The notes under the pieces: generated by a model
Databases searched by the model: none
What the model saw: the letters and a program-made list of their open reading frames with translations, nothing else
Told to the model about the DNA's origin: nothing
Part shown: piece by piece, positions 25,093 through 32,378 of the stretch
Position numbering within the stretch: position 1 is the stretch's first letter
Layout of the letters: the number at the start of each line of letters is the position of its first letter
Program-made: the position numbers and the translations under genes
Source of the DNA: Streptomyces sp. NBC_00448
GTDB taxonomy: Bacteria; Actinomycetota; Actinomycetes; Streptomycetales; Streptomycetaceae
Direction of reading: 5' to 3'
Length of the DNA: 64,000 nt
Assembly: GCF_036014115.1 (NCBI RefSeq)
Contig: NZ_CP107913.1
Span: 4,635,001 to 4,699,000 of the forward strand

Positions 25093-25392
25093 ATGTCGCA
25101 GGTGGGATTCCGGCTCCGGATCGAGGCCAGGCCCGACCGCGCCGCCGAGGTGGAGGCCGTGCTCCGCGATGCCCTGGAGCTGGCCCGCGCCGAGCAGGGC
25201 ACGGTCACCTGGTTCGCCTTCAAGGAGGGCCCGACCGTGTTCGGGATCTTCGACACCTTCGACGACGAGGAGGGCCGCGCCGCGCACTTCGACGGAAAGA
25301 TCGCCGACGTCCTGAAGGAGATCGGCCCGACGATGTTCGCGGCCGCCCCGGAGGTGCACCGGACGGATCTGCTGGCGGTCAAGCTCCCCTGA
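25093..25392 (+). CDS. Antibiotic-biosynthesis-monooxygenase (ABM) domain protein
   Basis: 99 residues from ATG 25093 with GGGAGCAG upstream; longer in-frame starts lack a ribosome site. Single ABM/dimeric alpha-beta barrel domain: GFRLRIEARPDRAAEVEAVL, TVTWFAFKEGPTVFGIFDTF and HFDGKIADVLKE. Small cytoplasmic enzymes of this type oxidise quinone-like or reactive carbonyl compounds without metal or cofactor, or act as stress proteins. It is divergent from the GlxA-type regulator, which may control it. Confidence 0.88.
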   Translation: MSQVGFRLRIEARPDRAAEVEAVLRDALELARAEQGTVTWFAFKEGPTVFGIFDTFDDEEGRAAHFDGKIADVLKEIGPTMFAAAPEVHRTDLLAVKLP

Positions 25393-25470
25393 ACCGCCGA
25401 CGGGGGCGCGGAACGTGCCGACGGTTCGCCTGGCACGACGCCGCCCTGATCTCGGGACGCGGTCGCGCGC

Positions 25471-28400
25471 TCAGTGCAGCTGGCGGCGGACCAGCCGGTG
25501 GAACAGGCCGCCGGTGTCGGCGAGCAGTTCGGTCGGCGGTCCCTGCTGGGCCACGCGGCCGTCGGCCATCACGATCACCCGGTCGGCGTCCATGATCGTG
25601 GACAGCCGGTGGGCGATCACGACCCGGGTGGCCCGCAGCGCGCGGGTGCTCTCCATCACGACGCCCTGGGTCTCGTTGTCGAGCGCGCTGGTGGCCTCGT
25701 CGAAGAAGAGGATGCGGGGCCGGCGGATCAGCGCCTGGGCGATCATCAGCCGCTGCCGCTGCCCGCCCGAGACGGCGCCGCCGCCGTCCGAGAGCACGGT
25801 GTGCATCCCCATCGGCATCTGCTTGATGTCCTCGGCCAGCCCGGCGAGTCGGGCAGCCTGCCACGCCTCTTCGAGGGTGTACGCCCCGGCGCCGCGGATG
25901 CAGTCGAGGATCGAGCCGGTGAACGGCTGCGCGTTCTGCAGGACCACCCCGCACTGCCGGCGCAGCGCCGACTGGTCGAGGGCGGCGAGGTCCTGCCCGT
26001 CGTAGTGCACGCCGCCGGAGACCGGCCGGTCGAAGCCGATGAGCAGCCGCAGCAGCGTCGACTTGCCGCAGCCGCTGGCCCCCACGATCGCGGTGAACTC
26101 GCCCGGCCGGACCCGGAAGGACACATCGTCCAGGACCAGCGGCGCGTCGTCGGCGTACCGGAAGGTGAGGTTCCGCGCCTCGATCGCGCCGGACAGCGTG
26201 CCGGGCTGCGTGCTGCCGCCGCGTACTTCGGGAGCCGCTTCGAGGATCGGCTTGACCTGCTCGAAGAGCGGCAGCACGGCGGCGGCGGACAGCAGCGCGC
26301 CGGTCAGCTGCGTCACGGAGGTCAGCATCATCGTCACCGCGGTGTTGAAGGTGAGGAAGGCGCCGGGCGACAGGGCACCGCGGGCCGGGCCCGCGAGCAG
26401 CATGAACATGGTGAGCGTGCAGAACGGCAGGCACACCGAGTTGAAGACGGTGATGAGGTTCTTCGTCCGGCCGACCCGCTGTTGCAGCTCCCGGCTGTGT
26501 GCGAACTCCCCTGCCCAGGCGGCGTAGGCGAAGCTCTCCGCCGCCGAGACCCGCAGTTTCGGCAGGCCGCGCAGCGTCTGGAAGGCCAGGTTGTTGAGCT
26601 TGTTGGTGAGCACGACCAGCTTGCGCTGCCAGCGCAGTTGGGCCAGCCCCAGGCCGAGGAACACCGCGCCCACCACGAGCAGCAGGGCGACGGCCACCAG
26701 CGTCAGCGGCACGCTGAACCACAGCAGCAGGACGAGGTTGACCGCACCGACCGTGCCGGCCTGCACGATCACGGAGCTGATGCCCGACAGCACCCGGCGG
26801 ATCGCGCTGATGCCCATGGCCGCGCTCGCCAGTTCCCCGGTGGAGCGTTCGGCGAAGAACCGGGTCGGCAGCCTCAGCAGCCGGTCCCAGACGGCGGGTT
26901 GGAGGGTGGCCTCGACCCGGCCCTCGACCCGCAGGATGGCGGTGTTCTGCATCAGCATGAACGCGGTGGAGACCACGGTGGTGGCCACGATCGCCAGCGC
27001 GGTCTGGACGATCAGGCTGTTCTCGGCGTTCGGGACGTACTCACCGAGCACCCGGCCGGTCGCGATCGGCACCAGCGCGCCGAGGCCGACCGCGACCAGC
27101 CCGCCCAGCAGCAGGGCGCGCAGGTCCGCGCCGGTGCCGCGCAGGCAGAAGCCGAGCAACCGGCGTGCGGACAGGGGCTCTTCGGGCAACGGATGGTAGA
27201 ACATGACGGCGCGGGGGGCGAATTCGGCCGCGTTGGCGCTGCCGATCGTCGCGCGGCGCCCGGTGGCCGGAGTCACCGCCTCGTATCCGCCGCGCCGCCA
27301 CAGCAGGGCGACCGGGGCGCCGCCGGCGGCCCGATGTCCCACCAAGGGACCGGAGTTCTCCCGCCACCAGCGGCCGTTGAGCTGTACGGGACGGGTACGC
27401 AGCCGGGCGCGCACCGCGATCCGCTCGACCGCGCTCATCCGGTCGGCGGCGTCCGCGCCCTCCGGTCCCGGGCCGCCGTCCGCGGCCGCCCCGAGGTCGA
27501 TCCCGGCCGCGTCGGCGACCAGGCGGCAGGCGGCGAGGGTGCCGTCGTCGCCCGCGGGTCCGCGGCTTCCGGCCGCCCGGCCGGGTCCCGACCTGCCGGG
27601 ACCCGGCTTGCCGATCGACGCGAGCAGGGTGTGGTCCGCCTGCTCGCGCACCTCCTCGCCGGCCTTGATCCCGGCCGCCGCCCGGTCCTCGTGCGCCTGC
27701 TCCGACTGCTCGATCCAGCGGTCGAGGGCGAACAGCAACCGGGTCTGCTGCTCGACCATCCGCCGCCACATCCCGCTGTCGACGAGCAGGTCCCCGCCCG
27801 GCTCACCGCCGTGACCGCCTTGGTACGGTCCGCCGTTCGCGGTCCCGTACGGTCCGCCGTTCGCGGTCCCGTAGGCGTCGGCGTGCCCCTGCCCGTACCC
27901 GTCCCCGTAGGCGTACTGGACGCTGCCCGGGGCCACCGGCATCCACAGGATGCCGTCGTCGGGCGAGCCGCTCTCCTCGGCCCGGTCACCGGGCAGGCCC
28001 GCGCCAGGCGCGCTGCCCGGGGCCGGGCGGCCTTCCACGGGTGCGTCGAACAGGACGCTCAGGCCGCGTCCGATGCCGCGGGCGAACGCGTTCTCCAACG
28101 GGCCGCCGCCCCACGCCTGGCTGCTCTCGGCCCACCCGTCGCCGTACGCCGAGCCGTATGCCGAGCCGTCGCCGTACGCCGAGCCGTATGCCGAGCCGTC
28201 GCCGTAACCGCCGCCCTGCGCGGCCTGATCGCCGTAGCCTGTGCCGAACAGTTCGCGCAGCGCGATGCGGTGCAGGACGCAGTCTTCCAACGGCCTTGCC
28301 ACGAGGGTGTGTTGCGGGCCGTCGGCCGGGCCGAGCAGCAGGGTCCCGGTGCGGAGCCGGCCGAGGAAGTGCCAGCGGCCCTGCCGCGCCGCGTCGACCG

Positions 28401-28569
28401 CGAACAGGTCCATCGCCCCGCGCGCGACCAGCCACAGCACGTGCGGACCCTCCAGCGACAGGCTGCGCCGGCCGGCCGGGGGGACCGGCCGGCCCAGCCC
28501 GCCCATGGCGTCCAGTACCGGGTCGCCCGGACCCGCGCCGCCGGTCACCGGCGGGTGCACGGAAGTCAC
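25471..28569 (-). CDS. NHLP-type bacteriocin ABC exporter, second subunit (permease-ATPase)
   Basis: About 1032 residues from GTG 28569, which begins one base after the stop of the C39-ABC gene. The N-terminal ~90 residues resemble a cyclic-nucleotide-binding-like domain (LVARGAMDLFAVDA; FLGRLRTGTLLLGP). A low-complexity Gly/Tyr/Ser region with perfect DNA repeats follows, then an exporter membrane domain (~residues 480-740) and an ATPase domain with Walker A GASGCGKST near 830, signature VSGGQRQR and Walker B ILFFDEATSALD. It lacks the C39 peptidase Cys. This matches the second transporter of NHLM/NHLP bacteriocin export systems, which works with the peptidase-bearing partner upstream. Confidence 0.88.
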   Translation of the reverse strand: MTSVHPPVTGGAGPGDPVLDAMGGLGRPVPPAGRRSLSLEGPHVLWLVARGAMDLFAVDAARQGRWHFLGRLRTGTLLLGPADGPQHTLVARPLEDCVLHRIALRELFGTGYGDQAAQGGGYGDGSAYGSAYGDGSAYGSAYGDGWAESSQAWGGGPLENAFARGIGRGLSVLFDAPVEGRPAPGSAPGAGLPGDRAEESGSPDDGILWMPVAPGSVQYAYGDGYGQGHADAYGTANGGPYGTANGGPYQGGHGGEPGGDLLVDSGMWRRMVEQQTRLLFALDRWIEQSEQAHEDRAAAGIKAGEEVREQADHTLLASIGKPGPGRSGPGRAAGSRGPAGDDGTLAACRLVADAAGIDLGAAADGGPGPEGADAADRMSAVERIAVRARLRTRPVQLNGRWWRENSGPLVGHRAAGGAPVALLWRRGGYEAVTPATGRRATIGSANAAEFAPRAVMFYHPLPEEPLSARRLLGFCLRGTGADLRALLLGGLVAVGLGALVPIATGRVLGEYVPNAENSLIVQTALAIVATTVVSTAFMLMQNTAILRVEGRVEATLQPAVWDRLLRLPTRFFAERSTGELASAAMGISAIRRVLSGISSVIVQAGTVGAVNLVLLLWFSVPLTLVAVALLLVVGAVFLGLGLAQLRWQRKLVVLTNKLNNLAFQTLRGLPKLRVSAAESFAYAAWAGEFAHSRELQQRVGRTKNLITVFNSVCLPFCTLTMFMLLAGPARGALSPGAFLTFNTAVTMMLTSVTQLTGALLSAAAVLPLFEQVKPILEAAPEVRGGSTQPGTLSGAIEARNLTFRYADDAPLVLDDVSFRVRPGEFTAIVGASGCGKSTLLRLLIGFDRPVSGGVHYDGQDLAALDQSALRRQCGVVLQNAQPFTGSILDCIRGAGAYTLEEAWQAARLAGLAEDIKQMPMGMHTVLSDGGGAVSGGQRQRLMIAQALIRRPRILFFDEATSALDNETQGVVMESTRALRATRVVIAHRLSTIMDADRVIVMADGRVAQQGPPTELLADTGGLFHRLVRRQLH
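27824..27871. repeat. Two perfect 24-bp tandem repeats inside the ABC gene
   Basis: 27824-27847 and 27848-27871 are identical. They encode two copies of an eight-residue unit (YGTANGGP) in the low-complexity linker of the second ABC exporter. Confidence 0.9.
28141..28200. repeat. Two perfect 30-bp tandem repeats inside the ABC gene
   Basis: 28141-28170 and 28171-28200 are identical and encode two copies of a ten-residue Gly/Asp/Ser/Ala/Tyr unit (GDGSAYGSAY). They are in frame, so repeat number can change without breaking the protein. Confidence 0.92.
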
Positions 28570-28570
28570 C

Positions 28571-30841
28571 TCAGCGCTCCCTGACCAGGTCGGCGTACGG
28601 CCCGCCGGCCGCGACCAGTTCCTCGTGGCGGCCCCGTTCCACGACCCGGCCACGGTCCAGGACGACGATCTCGTCGCTGTCGCGGACCGTGCTGAGCCGG
28701 TGCGCGATCACGACGCAGGCGCAGCCGCGCCGCCGGAGGTTGTCGATGATCACCTGCTCGGTCTCCGCGTCCAGTGCGCTGGTCACCTCGTCGAGGACCA
28801 GCACGCTGGGTCCGCGGACCAGCGCACGGGCGATCTCCAGGCGCTGCCGCTGGCCGCCGGAGAAGTTGCGGCCGTCCTGCTCCACCCGGGCGTGGATGCC
28901 GCCGGGGCGCCGGGCGACCGCGTCGTACACGGCCGCGTCCTGGAGCGCGGAGACGACGGCCTCGTCAGGGATCGACGGGTCCCACAGCGCGACGTTGTCG
29001 CGGACGGTGCCCTCGAAGAGGAAGACGTCCTGGTCGACGAAGGACACCGACGCGGACAGCGAGCCGCGCGAGAGGTCGGAGAGCAGTTGCCCGTCGATCC
29101 GGATCTCGCCCTCCCACGGCTGGTACAGGCCCGAGATCAGCCGGGACACCGTGGACTTGCCGCTGCCCGACCCGCCGACGAGCGCGACCTGCCGGCCCGG
29201 GCCGACCGACAGCGAGAAGTCGGTGAGCAGCGGCTCGTCGAGCGGGCTGTAGCCGAAGGTGATCCCCTCGAGGGTCACATGGCCGCTGAGCCTGCGGGTG
29301 CTCGCGGCCGGCCGGTCGCGGGCGAAGAGCGGGTCGGCCGGGAAGCGCTCGACGTCCTTGAGCCGGGACACGTCGGCGGTGAAGTCCTGCACCCGGCCGG
29401 CCACCGCGCTGAGCCGGCTGACCGGCGCGGTGAAGCTGGTGACCAGGGTCTGGAAGGCGACGAGCAGCCCGATGGAGATCTGGCCCTCCACCGCCCGGAC
29501 CCCGCCGACCAGCAGGATCAGCGCGCTGTTGAGCGCGGCGAGGGTGGGCGCGACAACGGCAAGCGCCGCGCTCGGCACGCCCAGCCGCTGCTGGCCGTCG
29601 AGCGTCGTGGCGTGCTGGCCGGCCCAGCGGCGGAAGAACCCGTTCTCGCCGCCGGTGGCCTTCATCGTCTCGATCAACTGCAGTCCGCTGTACGCGGTGT
29701 TGGTCAACCTGGCCTGGTCGGCGCGGAGTTTGTGCACCCGGGTGCTTCTGATCCGTGCCACCAGGCGCAGCGCGACGATGTTCAGAAGTGCCAGCGTCAC
29801 CCCGATCAGCGTCAGTTGGGGGTCGTACGTCCACAGCAGGACCGCGTAGAGGAGCACCACCACCGCGTCCACGCCGGCCGAGGCGAGGTCCCGGGCCAGG
29901 GTCTCGGCCACCGAGTCGTTGGACTGCAGGCGCTGCACGAGGTCGGCGGGGCTGCGCTGGGCGAAGAACGTGACGGGCAGCCTGAGCAGGTGGCGCAGGA
30001 ACCGGGCGCTGCCGAGCGTGGAGGAGATGACGCGCCCGCGCAGCAGGTTGGCCTGCTGCACGCCGGTGAGCACGGCGGTCAGCACGACCAGCGCGGCCAT
30101 CGACGAGAAGACCACCGGGAGCAGCGACGTCCGGTCGCCGAACAGGAACGTGTCGATGTACGCGCGGCTCAGCGCGGGAACCGCCACCCCTACCGCGACC
30201 AGCAGGAAGCTGGCGACCAGCGCGGCGAGCGTGGTCCCCCGGGTGCCGCGCAGCCGGGCCGGCAGCGCGCCGGCGATTCCCGGTCTGCGGCCGCCGGGGC
30301 GGAACCTGACGCCGGGCTCGAAGGTCAGCACGACGCCGGTGAAGCCCGCGTCGAACTCCTCCTCGGGGACGAACCTGCGTCCCCGGGCCGGGTCGTTGAG
30401 GCGCACGCCACGGCGGCCGAAGCGCCGCACCGTCCCCTCGTACACGACGAAGTGGTTGAACTCCCAGAACAGCACGGCCGGTGTCCGGACCTGCGCCAGC
30501 GCCGCCGACTCCATCTGCATGCCCTTGGCTTCCAGGCGGTAACCGCGGGCGGCCTTCAGCACGTTGCTCGCCCGCGAGCCGTCGCGGGAGACGCCGCAGG
30601 CGATCCGCAGTTCCTCCAGGGGGACATGGCGGCCGTAGTGGCCGAGCACCATGGCGAGCGCGGCGGCGCCGCACTCCACGGCCTCCATCTGCAACACGCT
30701 GGGGGTGCGGACGGTCTTCTGCCGCTTCGGCCGGCGCTCCTTGGGCTTCCGCCGGTCGGCGGCGCGGCGTTCGGGGGCACGGCGCCCGGCGGCGCGGCCG
30801 GCACGGCGGCCGGTGCCCGCCGAGGAGTGCTGCGCGGTCAC
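28571..30841 (-). CDS. NHLP-type ABC exporter with C39 leader peptidase
   Basis: 756 residues from the GTG overlapping the hlyD-like stop (GTGA). A basic leader of ~45 residues is followed by the C39 peptidase domain. Q51 and the catalytic C57 lie in SVLQMEAVECGAAAL, His in FWEFNHFVVYEG near residue 132 and Asp in RLNDPARG. The membrane domain spans ~180-480. The ATPase has Walker A GGSGSGKST near 554, signature FSGGQRQR and Walker B VLVLDEVTSALD. It should cut the double-glycine leader of the precursor peptide and export the mature part. The peptidase triad is complete. Confidence 0.93.
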   Translation of the reverse strand: MTAQHSSAGTGRRAGRAAGRRAPERRAADRRKPKERRPKRQKTVRTPSVLQMEAVECGAAALAMVLGHYGRHVPLEELRIACGVSRDGSRASNVLKAARGYRLEAKGMQMESAALAQVRTPAVLFWEFNHFVVYEGTVRRFGRRGVRLNDPARGRRFVPEEEFDAGFTGVVLTFEPGVRFRPGGRRPGIAGALPARLRGTRGTTLAALVASFLLVAVGVAVPALSRAYIDTFLFGDRTSLLPVVFSSMAALVVLTAVLTGVQQANLLRGRVISSTLGSARFLRHLLRLPVTFFAQRSPADLVQRLQSNDSVAETLARDLASAGVDAVVVLLYAVLLWTYDPQLTLIGVTLALLNIVALRLVARIRSTRVHKLRADQARLTNTAYSGLQLIETMKATGGENGFFRRWAGQHATTLDGQQRLGVPSAALAVVAPTLAALNSALILLVGGVRAVEGQISIGLLVAFQTLVTSFTAPVSRLSAVAGRVQDFTADVSRLKDVERFPADPLFARDRPAASTRRLSGHVTLEGITFGYSPLDEPLLTDFSLSVGPGRQVALVGGSGSGKSTVSRLISGLYQPWEGEIRIDGQLLSDLSRGSLSASVSFVDQDVFLFEGTVRDNVALWDPSIPDEAVVSALQDAAVYDAVARRPGGIHARVEQDGRNFSGGQRQRLEIARALVRGPSVLVLDEVTSALDAETEQVIIDNLRRRGCACVVIAHRLSTVRDSDEIVVLDRGRVVERGRHEELVAAGGPYADLVRER

Positions 30842-31644
30842 GGCTTCACCCAGTCGATCGGATGCTGCGCGGCCAGGTGGACGGCGCCGCTGAGCAGCGT
30901 CCGTGAGTCGATCGCGTACGGCGGTCCGCCCGTCGACGACCACCGGTAACCCGACTTCGTGCCCGCGGCGCGGTCCAACTGCACGACCACCGCCACGGGT
31001 TGGCCCTTCGCGGAGAACTGATCGCCCAGCTGGGCGTCGCCGAGGAAGCTGGTGATCTGCTGCCGCGTCTCCGGTACCCGTCCCACCGCGAGCACCCGGC
31101 CGCGCAGCACGCCGTAGTCCCGCGTCGGCACGGTCTGGAGGGTCAGGTCGACCGCGGCTCCCGGGAGGATCGACGACGCGCTGCCGCCCTGCGCGTACAA
31201 CACCGCCACCAGCGGGTCGGCGGGGCCGTCGGCGTGTTCCAGCGTCGCGAGGTCCGCTCCGGTGGCGACCACCGCGCCGATCTTGGCGGCCAGCGCCGTC
31301 ACCCGCCCCGCGGCCACCGCGCGGACCGTCTCGACCGCCCGGTCCGTGCGCACGCTCAGCAGCCGCGCGCCGCTCGGGACGGTGTCGCCCTCCTTGGCGT
31401 ACACCGCGGTGACCTGGCCGGCGACCGGGCTCTGCAGGACGTAACTGCCCTGCGCCCGGGTCAGGATGCCGGGGGCGGTCAGCTTGGCGGAGACCGTGCC
31501 GGTCACCGCCCAGAAGGCGGCGGCGGCCATGACGACGGCCGTGACGGCGAGCGCCAGCCGGCCCTGCGGCCGGGCGAAGCGGACCGGCATGTCGAGTTCT
31601 TCGGGTGCCTCGAGCTTGGCGAGCGCCTTCTGCCGGAACTGCAC
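30838..31644 (-). CDS. HlyD-like secretion adaptor of the NHLP export system
   Basis: 268 residues. Short cytoplasmic start (MQFRQKALAKLEAPEELDMP), one membrane helix at ~30-50 (LALAVTAVVMAAAAFWAVTG), then biotinyl/lipoyl-like HlyD half-motifs (GILTRAQGSYVLQSPVAGQV; AVYAKEGDTVPSGARLL). The start matches the NHLM bacteriocin secretion protein family, which pairs with two ABC proteins. Relatives link the inner membrane exporter to the envelope; in a Gram-positive cell its exact role is less clear. Coupled by 4-bp overlap to the C39 exporter. Confidence 0.9.
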   Translation of the reverse strand: MQFRQKALAKLEAPEELDMPVRFARPQGRLALAVTAVVMAAAAFWAVTGTVSAKLTAPGILTRAQGSYVLQSPVAGQVTAVYAKEGDTVPSGARLLSVRTDRAVETVRAVAAGRVTALAAKIGAVVATGADLATLEHADGPADPLVAVLYAQGGSASSILPGAAVDLTLQTVPTRDYGVLRGRVLAVGRVPETRQQITSFLGDAQLGDQFSAKGQPVAVVVQLDRAAGTKSGYRWSSTGGPPYAIDSRTLLSGAVHLAAQHPIDWVKP

Positions 31645-31736
31645 GGGGCCACTCCTTCAACGGCGTTCGTCTCGGCCGGGCGGTCCGGACAGGGCAAGTC
31701 GCGCGGGGCGCCGCGGGGTGCGGCCGGGCACGGCCA

Positions 31737-31763
31737 GGCCCCGGAACAGGCGGTTCCGGGGCC
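31737..31763 (-). terminator. Hairpin between precursor peptide and exporter genes
   Basis: Perfect 11-bp G/C-rich stem (31737-31747 with 31753-31763) and a 5-nt loop, 20 bp past the precursor stop and ~90 bp before the hlyD-like start. Probably a partial terminator or RNA stabiliser that keeps precursor mRNA above exporter mRNA. Confidence 0.75.
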
Positions 31764-31782
31764 ATGGTCGGACGTCTCGCGG

Positions 31783-32001
31783 TCAGAGACCCGCGAGACC
31801 GGTGATGCCGGACAGCGTGTTGGTGGCGCCACCCACCAGGCCGGTGACCTGGCCGACCGGCAGTGCGTCGGTGACCGGCGCGACGAGGTCGCCGAGGCCC
31901 AGGCCGTCGATGCCCAGGGCGACGCCGACGCCACCGGAGATGTTGTCCAGGTCGCCGTCGGCAAGCTCGCGGGTCTCGACCTGAGAAGCGGTGTTACGCA
32001 T
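31783..32001 (-). CDS. Double-glycine-leader precursor peptide (bacteriocin-like)
   Basis: 72 residues from ATG 32001, with AAGGGAA at a good distance; an ATG 18 bp upstream has a poorer site. The leader is 24 residues and ends in ELADGDLDNISGG, the classic GG-type pattern with conserved Leu, Asp and Ile before Gly-Gly. The core of about 48 residues is rich in Gly, Leu, Val, Ala and Thr, has no Cys and only three Asp as charged residues. It is therefore hydrophobic and cannot form disulfide or lanthionine bridges. First gene of the export operon; the C39 ABC protein should cleave after GG. No modifying enzyme is encoded nearby. Function inferred, not shown. Confidence 0.85.
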   Translation of the reverse strand: MRNTASQVETRELADGDLDNISGGVGVALGIDGLGLGDLVAPVTDALPVGQVTGLVGGATNTLSGITGLAGL

Positions 32002-32378
32002 GAATTGCGTTCCCTTCATGTCTCTGCGGAATTCCGATGCGTGAGACGGGAGGCGGATGTTCGAGCCAATACCGAACACCATTCGCAACTCCCGTTCGAC
32101 GCAGGACGCTAGTACGCGTTCCGGCCGCCCGGCCACCCCGACCACCTCGATGTTTCGGTCAGCATTTCGGTACCGCAAGCAGAGTTCGTGCCTGATCGGC
32201 CACCGGATGGCGACGTTTCCTTCACACAATTTCGAACGGCTATTCCTCTCCGCCGGAACCGCCGTTGATCACGATGCGGACATACCTGCGACTTACGATT
32301 TCCGGGCACCGGGCGCGGGAGATCGCGTCAGGGTGCTGTGCGCCTCATGCGGTCACCGTGTGCAGGATTGCCGCGCGC
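32002..32378. other. 377-bp promoter region of the peptide export operon
   Basis: No gene. The region is less GC-rich than its surroundings and must carry the promoter for the precursor-exporter operon. On the minus strand, TAGCGT at 32111-32106 is a possible -10 element about 105 bp before the start, but no good -35 was found. It separates the operon from the LAL regulator that ends upstream on the same strand, so the regulator may act here. Confidence 0.4.

Noticed and set aside
28141..28200. The repeats at 27.8-28.2 kb as a CRISPR array
   Set aside because: Units are contiguous without spacers, in frame and inside a coding gene. No cas genes occur.
25474..28584. A 1036-codon plus-strand frame opposite the second ABC exporter
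   Set aside because: The sense strand encodes an intact ABC protein with Walker and signature motifs; the antisense product is Gln/Glu/Arg-rich with no domain.
31783..32001. A lanthipeptide precursor
   Set aside because: The core has no Cys, so lanthionine rings are impossible, and no LanM or LanB/C gene is nearby.
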